Positions 1 to 8,511 are shown, counted from the first letter of the stretch. The stretch: 64,000 nt of DNA from Cyanobacteria bacterium CYA (GCA_008363215.1 RHKP01000001.1:124001-188000); one strand, 5' to 3'. Notes: generated from the letters alone by a model not told the origin. Numbers and translations: made by a program.

Positions 1-342
1 ATCAACGAGGCGGCGGCCTGCGGTGTGGCGATGGTGTCCAGCGATATCGTGGGCGCGGCCGTGGAACTCGTACGCGACGGACAGAACGGGCGCCTGTTCC
101 GGAGCGGCCAGATCGACGATCTGACGAGGGCGCTGCGCGACGCGACCGATCCTGCAAACATCGATCGCTACAAGCAGGGCAGCACCGACGTGCTGGCCGA
201 CTGGCGCACGACGACCGACCCGGTGCACGGGTACCGCAAGGCACTGATCCACGCCGGGTTGAAGATCGCGCCGCCGCCGCCGACCGCCACCGGCGGGCCG
301 AAAGATCAGTACAAGCGATTCATCGAGCGAGCACGGGCATGA
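1..342 (+). CDS. Glycosyltransferase family 4-like protein, C-terminal part (5' end outside window)
   Basis: The reading frame is open from the first base, so the N-terminus lies outside the window. The visible 113 residues begin INEAAACGVAMVSSDIVGAA and continue through a VRDGQNGRLF stretch. This matches the nucleotide-sugar-binding end of GT-B group 1 glycosyltransferases (E-A-x-x-x-G-x-P/A-x-V-x-S-D...G..E.V.DG..G.L). The role would be transfer of a sugar from an activated donor during surface-glycan synthesis, in the cytoplasm or at the inner membrane. Its stop overlaps the start of the sulfotransferase by four bases (ATGA), so the two are probably co-translated. Donor and acceptor cannot be predicted from this fragment. 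Confidence 0.8.
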   Translation: MNEAAACGVAMVSSDIVGAAVELVRDGQNGRLFRSGQIDDLTRALRDATDPANIDRYKQGSTDVLADWRTTTDPVHGYRKALIHAGLKIAPPPPTATGGPKDQYKRFIERARA

Positions 343-1169
343 GCGTTCCGGGGTTTCTCATCATCGGCGGGATGAAGTGCGGGAGCACGACGCTTTTCCG
401 CGACCTGGAGACCAACCCGCGCATCTTTTTCCCGCTCGACAAGGAGCCGGAGAACCTGTGCCGCGACGACGTGCTCACACCCGATGGCCTTGCGCGCTAC
501 GAGGCGCTGTTTGCCCGCGCCAAGCCCGGGCAGGTGTGTGCCGAGGCGTCAACCGCGTACACCAAGCGACCTGACTTTGAGGGCGTGCCGTCGCGGGCGC
601 TTCGGGTCTGCGGGCCTGATCTCAAGATCATCTACCTGGTGCGCGACCCCGTGAAGCGGGCCATCAGCCACCACTTTCACGAGTACGCGCGCGGCAACAT
701 GCCCGGCGACATCGATCAGGCCGTGCGCGAGTTCCCCTCGCTGATCAACTACTCGCGCTATGCGATGCAGGTGCAGCCGTGGCTGGAGACCTTCGGCCGC
801 GAAAGCGTGTGCATCATCCGGTTCGAGGATTATGTCTCCAATCGTGTCGGCTGGTGCGAGCAGATCTGCCGCCTGCTGGGCATCGAGCCGCGCAGCGAGT
901 TGATCGAGACCGACAAGGTGTTCAACAGGAGCGAGAACAAGCCGGTGATGCGCGGGCCGTGGCGGCTTGTCGCGCATAATCCGCTCTATCGCAAACTCAT
1001 TCGCCCGCTGCTCTCGTCGGACATCAAGGACCGGGTGCGCGGCAAGGTGTTGCCAAAGGCCCCGCCCAGGCCCGCGCCGCCCAGCGAGGCGACCATCGCG
1101 CACATCCGCGCGGCCGTCAGCGCCGACCAGGAGATCCTCCGTCCCCTGCTGGCTTCGATCAGCGGTTGA
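339..1169 (+). CDS. Sulfotransferase family protein (PAPS-dependent)
   Basis: This 276-residue protein starts with a beta strand followed by GGMKCGSTTL (about residues 10-19), the 5'-phosphosulfate loop of sulfotransferases. A KEPENL stretch follows, as in heparan-type sulfotransferases (KEPHFF there). The motif YLVRDPVKRAISHHFHE near residues 96-112 is the 3'-phosphate-binding segment. It has no signal peptide or membrane segment, so it is probably cytosolic and acts on a lipid-linked or nucleotide-linked glycan. The ATGA overlap with the preceding glycosyltransferase and the neighbouring polymerase suggest sulfation of an exopolysaccharide. The family is clear from the motifs; the acceptor is inferred. 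Its last 11 bases overlap the convergent membrane-protein gene. Confidence 0.88.
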   Translation: MSVPGFLIIGGMKCGSTTLFRDLETNPRIFFPLDKEPENLCRDDVLTPDGLARYEALFARAKPGQVCAEASTAYTKRPDFEGVPSRALRVCGPDLKIIYLVRDPVKRAISHHFHEYARGNMPGDIDQAVREFPSLINYSRYAMQVQPWLETFGRESVCIIRFEDYVSNRVGWCEQICRLLGIEPRSELIETDKVFNRSENKPVMRGPWRLVAHNPLYRKLIRPLLSSDIKDRVRGKVLPKAPPRPAPPSEATIAHIRAAVSADQEILRPLLASISG

Positions 1170-2523
1170 CCTCGCCGGCCAACACCGGCTCTTTCGGGTA
1201 GGGCCGGCTCCAGTCGGGCATGGCTTCGTAGTCGATCTGGTCCCAGTGCCAGGTCGGCGGCAACTCGGACACGAGTTCGTGCCCCCTGCTTGAAGCCATG
1301 GTGATGAACAGGGCCGAAAGCAGCACGTGGAAGAAGGACCACGTGTAGTTGGGGTAGTAGATGACGATGGTGACCATTCCGTGCATGTAGACCATGCCCA
1401 TGAAGACGAAGAGCATGGTTATGAGCAGGTTGTCCGAGCAGAAGAGTTTGCGTCGCTTCCAGACCTTGAAGGCGCACCAACTGCTCCACAACCCCAGGCC
1501 GAAGAGCGGGACGCACATGGAAAGCCCGTACACCCGCAGCGCGTCGAGGTAGGCGTTGTGCGCGTGTCCGCCGATCTCTTCCTCGCTGGCCGCCAGTTCG
1601 CCGGTCTCAAACATGATGCCGAAAACCGGGTGCTCCATGATGACGCCGAGGTATTCCTGCCAGCGGTCGAAGCGTTCGCTTTCCAGAGTGCCGAGGCGGT
1701 CGACGTTGGCGCTGGCGACGAACCCCCCGGCGTAGATCAGCATGGGGATAGTCACCACGGCCGCCCCGATGACCACCATCGGCTTGCGCCGAAGTTCCCA
1801 TCCCACCACCGCCAACAGGCCGGCGAGGGGGAAGACCACGGAACGGCTGGCGGTGAGCAGGCCCATGATCGAGCCCAGGCCCGCGGCGCCCAGCGCCGCC
1901 AGACGCATGAACTGCCCGCGCAGGCGCAGGGCAAAATACAGGGCCAGCGGCGCGCCGAGCACGAAGATCGGGCCCACGTGGTTCTGGTTGGCGCCCCAGG
2001 GCTGCACGCGTCCCAGACCACCCGCAAAGGCCGCCCCGGGGTCCTTGACCACCGCCAGGAACGCGATGAAGGTCGAGATGGCCTCGCCGATCGCCAGCGT
2101 CAGCAACACGTGCTTGAGTTGACGCTCGGTGGTGATGGTCCGCACCACCATGATCGCGGCCAGGGTCAGGAACAGCCACTGAAAGCGCAGAATGATGGCA
2201 ATGGCCCGGTCTTCGGCCCCGAGCACGTAGAAGATGCTCAAGAAACCGAGAAGCGGGTAGAGCCAGAGTATGTTCGGGATATGACGCTTCGGGCCGGGCT
2301 GGGTGAATGCGGCGAACGCGATCACGGCGAAGTAGAACATGCCGGTGGCCTTGCTGACCGCCTGAACGGGGCCCAGCGCCGGGAAGCGGCTCAACGCCAG
2401 CCATATCGGTAGTCCGGTCAGAAACAGAGTCAGTCGCATCGACGAGGGGATCATCAGCACCACCACCCCGCCGATCAGGCCGATGGCCATCAGCACGGGC
2501 AGGGGCACGATGTCCAGATACAT
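1159..2523 (-). CDS. O-antigen ligase / polymerase-type membrane protein
   Basis: This is a roughly 454-residue, strongly hydrophobic protein with about 10-12 predicted membrane spans. A Wzy_C/O-antigen ligase-like core can be seen around NQNHVGPIFVLGAPLALYF and the following GLLTASRSVVFPLAG. A large hydrophilic loop with RFDRWQEYLGVIMEHPVFGI and GGHAHNAYLDALRVYG is the usual periplasmic loop with a conserved H-N-x-(Y/F)-L signature. Family members polymerise or ligate lipid-linked oligosaccharides at the outer face of the inner membrane. I chose the ATG at 2523. GTG at 2538 and TTG at 2556 are also possible, since a GAGAGGG sequence precedes them. It fits the glycan locus on both sides. Confidence 0.85.
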   Translation of the reverse strand: MYLDIVPLPVLMAIGLIGGVVVLMIPSSMRLTLFLTGLPIWLALSRFPALGPVQAVSKATGMFYFAVIAFAAFTQPGPKRHIPNILWLYPLLGFLSIFYVLGAEDRAIAIILRFQWLFLTLAAIMVVRTITTERQLKHVLLTLAIGEAISTFIAFLAVVKDPGAAFAGGLGRVQPWGANQNHVGPIFVLGAPLALYFALRLRGQFMRLAALGAAGLGSIMGLLTASRSVVFPLAGLLAVVGWELRRKPMVVIGAAVVTIPMLIYAGGFVASANVDRLGTLESERFDRWQEYLGVIMEHPVFGIMFETGELAASEEEIGGHAHNAYLDALRVYGLSMCVPLFGLGLWSSWCAFKVWKRRKLFCSDNLLITMLFVFMGMVYMHGMVTIVIYYPNYTWSFFHVLLSALFITMASSRGHELVSELPPTWHWDQIDYEAMPDWSRPYPKEPVLAGEVNR

Positions 2524-2699
2524 CTGGATGCGATCCACGGAGCAAGACCCTCTCAATCAACCGGGCGAAAGAGACAGAGCATAGATCGGGCCTTGCCCGC
2601 GGACGGATCAACCCGTGCCTCGGCGAATCGGCCTGTTGTTCCGATCTGCTCCATACGAGCGCCCGAGGAGGGAGTTCACGGGGTGGGTTGCTGCCCGGA

Positions 2700-3731
2700 T
2701 CAAGGGGATGCACGCCACGCCAGGTCGATTCGGACGCCGAGGTGGTCCGACCCCGGGAGACCGATTGTCCGCCAGGAGACGACGGAACAATCCGAGCCGA
2801 TCAATGCGTCGTCGATAGCCACGCGAAACGGACGGGGCAAGCCGGCCGGATAGGTGCCACCGGCGGTGAATGGCTTGGACCGGCGCGTCCCGGTCTGTCG
2901 CGCCAGATGCGAGGAGAGATGGGACGTCGGGGCGGCGTTGAAGTCGCCGGCGATCACCAATGGCGCCGGCTCGGTGTGCGCTTGCTCGATCACACGCGCC
3001 ACCTGCTCCCGAGCCTGTGCATACCGCCCCGGTGTGCGAGGAGACAGCAGGTGGCAGGCGATGAGGCGGATGGGGCCTTGGGGCCCGAGCACGAGGCAGT
3101 CGAGCACTCCGTCGTGCGGATCGGTCACCAGTTCGGCCGGGAAGCGTGATCGGACCACGATCCAGGAGTGCTCGCCGCGGGTGGGCGGGCAGCGAAGCAG
3201 GACGTGCGAGGAACCCGGCGCCTCTTCGAGCGCCCGCAGCGGCTTCATGAGCCCGGGCGGGGGCTCGGTGATGATGGTTACGTCCGCCTGCTGGTCGTCC
3301 ATGATGCGCAACAGCGATTCCGGATCTTCGTTGAGTGCATAAGCGTTGATGAGCAGAAGGCTCAGGCGTTGATCGCCCGGCCTGGCCGGCGCCAGGTGAC
3401 GGGTCCACAGGCCCGCAGAGAGTCGTCCCAGCACGAGCAGGACGACCAGGCCTGCGGTAATCAGCCCGAAGCGGCTTGGCCGCCATAGCGCCAGGGCGAC
3501 CAGGGTGAGTCCCAGAATCCCGATCAGGGGCAGCAACGAACTGAGCAGTTCGGGAATCCACCCGGGCACCGGCACGATGCCGAGGCCCGCCAGTCCCAGC
3601 GCCAGCAGGGCCATCGCCGACACCAGGTTCCGAGTTGCACGGCGTCGGGCTCCGCGGGGGCCGTTACAGGCGTCAGGTTCGTCACAGAAGGTGCCGGTCA
3701 GCCAGGATGCCGGGCCTGCGGGCTTGCTCAT
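2700..3731 (-). CDS. Endonuclease/exonuclease/phosphatase (EEP) family protein with membrane anchor
   Basis: The 343-residue protein has an N-terminal region with two or three hydrophobic segments (ALLALGLAGLGIVPVPG and the following LTLVALALW and LVVLLVLGRL stretches). A C-terminal EEP domain follows, with NAYALNED, PLVIAGDFNAAP (the GDFN metal-binding/catalytic motif) and GSDHLGVRIDL (the SDH motif). The domain probably faces the periplasm. EEP enzymes cleave phosphodiester bonds in nucleic acids, phospholipids or other phosphates; the substrate here is unknown. The ATG at 3731 is chosen because homologous character begins there. A frame extension to 3791 would run into the promoter region of the divergent GH56 gene. 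No strong ribosome site is visible. Confidence 0.82.
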   Translation of the reverse strand: MSKPAGPASWLTGTFCDEPDACNGPRGARRRATRNLVSAMALLALGLAGLGIVPVPGWIPELLSSLLPLIGILGLTLVALALWRPSRFGLITAGLVVLLVLGRLSAGLWTRHLAPARPGDQRLSLLLINAYALNEDPESLLRIMDDQQADVTIITEPPPGLMKPLRALEEAPGSSHVLLRCPPTRGEHSWIVVRSRFPAELVTDPHDGVLDCLVLGPQGPIRLIACHLLSPRTPGRYAQAREQVARVIEQAHTEPAPLVIAGDFNAAPTSHLSSHLARQTGTRRSKPFTAGGTYPAGLPRPFRVAIDDALIGSDCSVVSWRTIGLPGSDHLGVRIDLAWRASP

Positions 3732-3796
3732 GGTCGCTCTGTTTCTCCCATTGTCACAGGTCGAGTACGGGTCTGAACCAACGCGAGGCAATCACC

Positions 3797-5041
3797 ATGT
3801 CAGTCAAGCATGTTCTTGGAGCATTGATCGCATCCGCCGGGCTTTCACTTGCGCCGCTTGCGCCCTCGGCCGAAGCCGCGGGCATGGTGCAGCAGGAATC
3901 GGATAATCAGGACTTTACGGTGTACTGGGCCGTGTGCATGTTCGCCGAACTGGCCGATCCGAGTTGGCAGTCGAACGTGAATTTCGGCGGTGCGGCGGTC
4001 AGCCGGGATCTGATTTTCCTCACGCAGTTCAAGGTGGGCGCGTTCCCCAGGCCCGGCATTCACATGTTTGAACTGCACCCCGAGATGTGGGACGCGCACT
4101 GGCGCAAACTGGCCCGCGACATGGACCGCTATGTGCCGGAGGACTTCACCGGCATCGTGGTCATCGATTACGAGCGCTGGCGTCCGTACTGGGAGCGGAC
4201 GCGCAACATCCGAAACGACGACGGGCCGGTGCATGCCGAGGACTTTGACTTCCTTCTCGACTGGCGTGACGCCGTCCGCGAGACGCGGAGGGACGAGTAC
4301 TTCGCGGTTCCCGCAGCCGAGCGTCTCCAGTACGTCTACGACACCTATGACGAGATGGCCCTGCGGTTCTACATCGAGACGATCCGCGAGTGCAAGCGGC
4401 TGCGTCCCAACGCCAGGTGGACCTACTTCAACTTCCCGAAACTCCGGTACTACTGCCCGGAAGAGACTCCGCGCGGCACCATCGGGTACGGCGACCTGAC
4501 GCACCGCGCCTCGCGGATCAACGACAAGTGCCAGGCTCTCTACGACGAGATGGACGTGGTGGTGCCGAGCATTTACCCCCAGCAGTGGACGGTGGCGGGC
4601 AACAACTTCCGCTCCGACATGCCGCTCAACCGGCAGAACCGCGACCGGGGCAACTACCAGTTCATCTTCTCCAACGTCGCCGAGGCACGCCGCCTGGCCC
4701 ATGGCAAGCCCGTCCTGCCCATCATTTCACTCCGCTACTACATGCAGTGGCCTGAGCGCCTTTGGCTCAACGATCTGAACATCCGCCAGGCGATCAGCGT
4801 CTCGCAGGAAGCCGGCGCCGAGGGGCTGATCCTCTGGGAAGGCATCGGCACGCGCTCGGAGTGGAATGCGCTGCAGGCAATGGTCTCCGAACGCCTCGCC
4901 CCGGCGATCCGTGATCTGGTCGGCGGCTCCAGCGGCGGTGCGGGTGACGCAGGCGACGTGGCCAACTCGGGGGCCGGCAAGTCGTCCGGCGGCGGTAATG
5001 ACCAGGTGATCTCCGGTGTGCTCTCGGTTGGCGGTGAATGA
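3797..5041 (+). CDS. Secreted GH56-like (hyaluronidase-type) glycoside hydrolase
   Basis: This 414-residue protein has a signal peptide (MSVKHVLGALIASAGLSLAP, cleavage near residues 26-28). The body follows animal and bee-venom hyaluronidases (GH56) in order: FTVYWAV near the start; FTGIVVIDYERWRP holding D124 and E126, equivalent to the catalytic Asp/Glu pair in IDFESWRP; RPNARWTYFNFP (RPAANWGYYAYP in bee); NDKCQALYDEMDVVVPSIY with Y260 (NDKMSW...VLLPSVY); KPVLPIISLRY (KKVLPYYWYKY); GAEGLILWEG with W347 (GADGFIIWGS); and LAPAIRDL (LGPAVKRI). A Gly/Ser-rich tail of about 40 residues ends the protein. GH56 enzymes hydrolyse beta-1,4 bonds between N-acetylhexosamine and glucuronate in hyaluronan or chondroitin. 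The bee comparison was made from memory by eye. The family call is strong; the substrate is unproven. Confidence 0.82.
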   Translation: MSVKHVLGALIASAGLSLAPLAPSAEAAGMVQQESDNQDFTVYWAVCMFAELADPSWQSNVNFGGAAVSRDLIFLTQFKVGAFPRPGIHMFELHPEMWDAHWRKLARDMDRYVPEDFTGIVVIDYERWRPYWERTRNIRNDDGPVHAEDFDFLLDWRDAVRETRRDEYFAVPAAERLQYVYDTYDEMALRFYIETIRECKRLRPNARWTYFNFPKLRYYCPEETPRGTIGYGDLTHRASRINDKCQALYDEMDVVVPSIYPQQWTVAGNNFRSDMPLNRQNRDRGNYQFIFSNVAEARRLAHGKPVLPIISLRYYMQWPERLWLNDLNIRQAISVSQEAGAEGLILWEGIGTRSEWNALQAMVSERLAPAIRDLVGGSSGGAGDAGDVANSGAGKSSGGGNDQVISGVLSVGGE

Positions 5042-5043
5042 CC

Positions 5044-6021
5044 TCACGCCCCGCCCGGTTCGGACATCCAGGCCCACTGACTGGCGACCCCGTCACGCAG
5101 ATGCGTGGCGGGGTTGTAATTCAACTCCGCCCGCGCGCGAGACAGATCGGCCCACGTCCGCTCCACGTCACCCGGCTGCATCGGCGCCCGCTTGATGATC
5201 GGCTCCCGCCCGACCACCCCGGCGATGGTCGACACCAGGTCGTCCAGCGCCGTGGGACGATCGCTTCCCAGATTCCACACACGAAACCCGAACCGATCGA
5301 TCTTCTCATAGGCGGCCAGCACGCCCTGCACGATGTCATCGATGTACGTGTAGTCGCGGCTGGAGCGCCCATCGCCGAACAACCGGATCGGTTGACCCGC
5401 AGCGATGCGCCGCATGAACAACGAAATGGCCAGATCAGGCCTCTGCCTTGGCCCATAGACCGTAAAAAACCGCAACATACCCACCGGCCGGCCGGTGAGG
5501 TGGTGGTGGGCATGCCCGAGCAGTTCACAGGCGCGCTTGGTGGCTGCGTAGGGGCTGATGGGCTCATCGGCCCGGTCGTCCTCTGAGAAGGGCACCTTGT
5601 GCTGGTCGCCGTAGACCGAACTGGAGGATGCGATGAGCACGCGCCGGCATCCAGCGCGGTGGGCTTCCTCCAGCAGGACGGTGGTGCCCACGAGGTTGGC
5701 GCGAACATACCCGCCCGGGTCGGCAATGCTGGGTCGGACGCCGGCCTTGGCGCCCAGGTGGATCACGCCTTCCACGCCGCGAAGGGCATCCGCGACCGAG
5801 TCAGGTTCGCAGAAGTCGAGTTCGAGGAAGCGGTATCTGGCCCCGAGTCGGTCGGCGACTTCGCGGCCGTCGCGCAGATTGCGCTCCTTGACCGCTCGTT
5901 CATAGAACGGGTCGAAGTTATCGACGCCGACCACATCGTGTCCGAGTGCGAGCAGGGCCTCGACGAGGTGCGAGCCGATGAAGCCGGCCGCCCCGGTGAC
6001 CAGAATGCGATGGGTGTTCAT
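5044..6021 (-). CDS. NAD-dependent sugar epimerase, UDP-glucuronate 4-epimerase-like
   Basis: The protein has 325 residues from the ATG at 6021, which is preceded by GGGAG at good spacing; a GTG at 6027 is the alternative. It is an extended short-chain dehydrogenase: TGAAGFIGSHL near the N-terminus binds NAD, SSSSVYG and YAATK supply the catalytic Ser/Tyr-x-x-x-Lys, and RFFTVYGPRQRPD plus RDYTYIDDIVQGV are typical of UDP-glucuronate 4-epimerases. AGVRPSIADPGGYV matches the AGVR-S-ENP-AY block of that subgroup. The reaction would interconvert UDP-GlcA and UDP-GalA in the cytoplasm. Convergent with the GH56 gene (2-bp gap). The uronate specificity is inferred from these blocks, so another UDP-sugar 4-epimerase activity is possible. 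Confidence 0.85.
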   Translation of the reverse strand: MNTHRILVTGAAGFIGSHLVEALLALGHDVVGVDNFDPFYERAVKERNLRDGREVADRLGARYRFLELDFCEPDSVADALRGVEGVIHLGAKAGVRPSIADPGGYVRANLVGTTVLLEEAHRAGCRRVLIASSSSVYGDQHKVPFSEDDRADEPISPYAATKRACELLGHAHHHLTGRPVGMLRFFTVYGPRQRPDLAISLFMRRIAAGQPIRLFGDGRSSRDYTYIDDIVQGVLAAYEKIDRFGFRVWNLGSDRPTALDDLVSTIAGVVGREPIIKRAPMQPGDVERTWADLSRARAELNYNPATHLRDGVASQWAWMSEPGGA

Positions 6022-6365
6022 GAGCACTCCCGTAGGCCTCTGACTGTACGGAGGAGTTCCCGGAACACGTTCGGGGCGAAGCGGGAAAGAAAAAACAAGC
6101 AGGGCGCCTCGTGCAAAAGCGCCCCGCTGGAGGAGAGAGAGATCAAGGGAATACTACGACTTATTCGGCTCTTTGCGCTTCGCGGACCAAGTGATCCCGG
6201 GAATATTTTGCCCAAACTGCCACAATTCGCACACAACCACCCGATATACGGCATTTGATCGTAGCCTCAATTGGGCAATGAACCAGCGTATTCTCAATGG
6301 GTGTGTCCATTATGCGAGGGCTTCACCACTGTCCGTACGGAGCCTCTCCGCGACTCATCCACAGG
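6022..6365. other. Intergenic region, AT-richer than neighbours
   Basis: This stretch lies between the epimerase start and the stop of the next minus-strand gene and holds no convincing gene. Its base composition is visibly lower in GC from about 6130 to 6330. The only structure I can support is the terminator-like hairpin at 6086-6128. The AT-rich part could hold a promoter for the epimerase gene, but I see no clean -35/-10 pair. Confidence 0.5.
6086..6128 (-). terminator. Rho-independent terminator (minus strand)
   Basis: Arms 6098-6107 (AGCAGGGCGC) and 6119-6128 (GCGCCCCGCT) pair with one mismatch around an 11-base loop. On the minus strand the hairpin is followed by a T-rich run (complement of 6087-6096). 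It would end transcription of the 6366-7220 gene before the epimerase gene. Confidence 0.7.
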
Positions 6366-7220
6366 TCATTGACCACCCGGGCGCGGGACGTTCACGGCGT
6401 CCATGCTCGGAGCGGGCTTCTCAGCCGTCGATTCGGCCCATCTGGATCCGCTGCGATCGGCAAACCGCTCGCGCAGTTGCTCCAGGGCGACCGCGCGCTC
6501 GTCCGGCGGGAGGGCCTCGATCCGCTGGCGGACGCGAGGTGGCAGCCGATCGAGGTTGATCTGTGTGGGGGCCTGCCGGGCCATCTGGTCGGCCACCTCT
6601 TTTTGGATCCGCTCCATCTGCCGCTGCTCGCTCCGCTCCTTGAGCGCCGCCTCGATCCGCGCGTCCAGGGCCGCCCGCTGCGGCTCATTGAGCACGGCCC
6701 GGACGCGCTTTTCCAGGTCGGCAGGGTTGGGACGGAGGGCTTCCAACTCGGCGATGCGGGCGGCGGTGTCAGGGGTTCGTTCCTGCATCGGGGTCATCGC
6801 CGGTTCGTCGCGCTTCGGCTCGGGCGTCGATTGCGGAGTTGAGCGTGGCCCGGTTTGCCCTTCCTGGGCGCGCAGGCGGCGCAACTCGCGGGCATAGGTG
6901 CGCTCGAACTCGGCCATTCGCATCTGGAAGTCGCGGGCGATGGAGCCGATTTCCTGTTGCTGATCGGGGGTCAGGCGCAGCGCCGGATCGCCTGACTCGC
7001 GCCACTCGGCGATGAACTCCCGCAGGATGCGTGCATCCGGGCCCGCCCCGAGGCGCTGGCGCGGGTTCTGGGGCTCGACGAAGTTGGAGGTCAGTGCGGT
7101 GATGTTGGTCTCCGCGACGCTTGGACCGGCAAGCAGGGGGGGCTGAGAAGCCGACTCCTGCGCCAACGCGGTTCCTGTGAGCATCGCGAGCAGGCACAAC
7201 GAGCGGGTCCATGTGCGCAT
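6366..7220 (-). CDS. Secreted protein of unknown function, charged and helical
   Basis: This is a 284-residue protein with a clear signal peptide (MRTWTRSLCLLAMLTGTALA, cleavage before QES). The mature part is rich in Arg, Glu, Gln and Ala, with predicted helices such as the stretch around FQMRMAEFERTYARELRRLR, and proline-rich linkers (PRSTPQSTPEPK). The pattern LTPDQQQEIGSIARDF and VLNEPQRAALDARIE resembles the helical repeats of Spy/CpxP-like periplasmic proteins (LTP-Q...I). That is only a resemblance. It faces the divergent Mrp gene across about 120 bp, and a terminator follows it at 6086-6128. I do not recognise a function. Confidence 0.72.
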   Translation of the reverse strand: MRTWTRSLCLLAMLTGTALAQESASQPPLLAGPSVAETNITALTSNFVEPQNPRQRLGAGPDARILREFIAEWRESGDPALRLTPDQQQEIGSIARDFQMRMAEFERTYARELRRLRAQEGQTGPRSTPQSTPEPKRDEPAMTPMQERTPDTAARIAELEALRPNPADLEKRVRAVLNEPQRAALDARIEAALKERSEQRQMERIQKEVADQMARQAPTQINLDRLPPRVRQRIEALPPDERAVALEQLRERFADRSGSRWAESTAEKPAPSMDAVNVPRPGGQ

Positions 7221-7343
7221 GGGGAATCTCCTTGCTACAGGTCACAACGTCTGCCGATCGGTCCGGATTGCCGACGGGCGGCAGGTCGTGGGCGCTCTGT
7301 TGCCTAGCATCGGTCCGAAGGGCTCTTTTTGCAAGGACAAGAC

Positions 7344-8483
7344 ATGGCATTGAGCAAGGACCAGATACTCGACGCTCTGTCGGCGGTTCCAAACCCCCTG
7401 GGCGGGGGCGACCTCGTCAGCGCGGACATCGTGCAATGGGTGGCCACGTGCGAGGCCAATATCTCCGTCAAGGTCTCACTTCCCCGCGGAGCCGATCGCA
7501 AGGTCCGAGAAGAAGTCCGCAAGTCGATCGAACGGGCGGTGCACACGCTGGCGGCCGGGGAGGATCTGGCGATGAACCGTGTGCTGGTCGAGTTCGTTGA
7601 CGAGCAGCGGAAAGAGGCTCGGCCGATCCAGAAGACCAAGCAGCCGGCGCAGGGCGAGGATCTGACCGCGGCGGTCAACGCTCGGTACATCATCGCGGTG
7701 GGGGCGGGGAAGGGAGGCGTGGGCAAGAGCACGGTAGCGGTGAACATCGCCGTGGGGCTCGCCCGGCGCAAGATGGCGGTGGGGCTGCTGGACGGGGACA
7801 TTTATGGCCCGTCGCTGCCGACGATGCTCGGGCTCGACGCGATCGACCAGCAGGTGCATCGGGGCAATCTCCAGCCGATGTTGGTGCACGGGGTGAAGGC
7901 GATCAGCATCGGGAAGATGGTCGACGCGGACAAGCCTCTGATCTGGCGGGGGCCGATGGCGCACGGGGCGTTCAAGCAGTTGATCGAGCGGACGGACTGG
8001 GGCGAACTGGACGCGATGGTGATTGATCTTCCGCCGGGGACGGGCGACGTGCCGCTGACGCTGACGCAGAGCCTGCCACTGACCGGGGCGGTGGTCGTGT
8101 GCACGCCGCAGAAGGTGGCGCAGGACGACGCGGTGCGCGCGGTGCGGATGTTTCAGCAACTCGGCGTCGAGGTGATCGGCGTGGTGGAGAACATGAGTTA
8201 CTTCATCGGGGATGACGGCAAGGAGTACGACATCTTCGGCCGCGGCGGGGCCGAGGTCATGGCTCAGCGGCTGAACATCCCGTTCCTGGGCGCGATTCCG
8301 ATCAACATGTCGCTGCGAAGTAACTCGGACACGGGCGATCCATCGGCCAACTTTGAGGCAAAGACGGCAGGGGGAGATCAGATTCCAAGAGCGCTGGCGC
8401 ACGTCTTGGACAATCTTGAGAAGCAGATGGCGCTGGCGTCGATGCGGCTGGGGCAGAGTCGGCCGACCTTGAATGTTTCGTGA
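7344..8483 (+). CDS. mrp: Mrp/NBP35-family P-loop ATPase (iron-sulfur carrier type)
   Basis: The protein has 379 residues from the ATG at 7344, with AAGGA six bases upstream. It has an N-terminal DUF59/MIP18-like domain (residues ~1-80) and a deviant Walker A GKGGVGKST at residues 122-130. VIDLPPGTGDVPLT and GVVENMSYF follow as in ApbC/Mrp. The family carries and delivers iron-sulfur clusters in the cytoplasm as a dimer. Here the usual CxxC after NMSYF is absent: residues 288-291 read IGDD. Cyanobacterial-type Mrp proteins also lack this pair, so ATP binding is expected but cluster bridging by these cysteines is not. The gene is monocistronic by context. Confidence 0.9.
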   Translation: MALSKDQILDALSAVPNPLGGGDLVSADIVQWVATCEANISVKVSLPRGADRKVREEVRKSIERAVHTLAAGEDLAMNRVLVEFVDEQRKEARPIQKTKQPAQGEDLTAAVNARYIIAVGAGKGGVGKSTVAVNIAVGLARRKMAVGLLDGDIYGPSLPTMLGLDAIDQQVHRGNLQPMLVHGVKAISIGKMVDADKPLIWRGPMAHGAFKQLIERTDWGELDAMVIDLPPGTGDVPLTLTQSLPLTGAVVVCTPQKVAQDDAVRAVRMFQQLGVEVIGVVENMSYFIGDDGKEYDIFGRGGAEVMAQRLNIPFLGAIPINMSLRSNSDTGDPSANFEAKTAGGDQIPRALAHVLDNLEKQMALASMRLGQSRPTLNVS

Positions 8484-8511
8484 GGTCGGAGCCTGCCGGG
8501 CGAGCAGGAGG

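Noticed and set aside
6018-6254. A 78-codon minus-strand frame overlapping the epimerase start
   Set aside because: It runs through the terminator hairpin, has no ribosome site and would overlap the true epimerase start.
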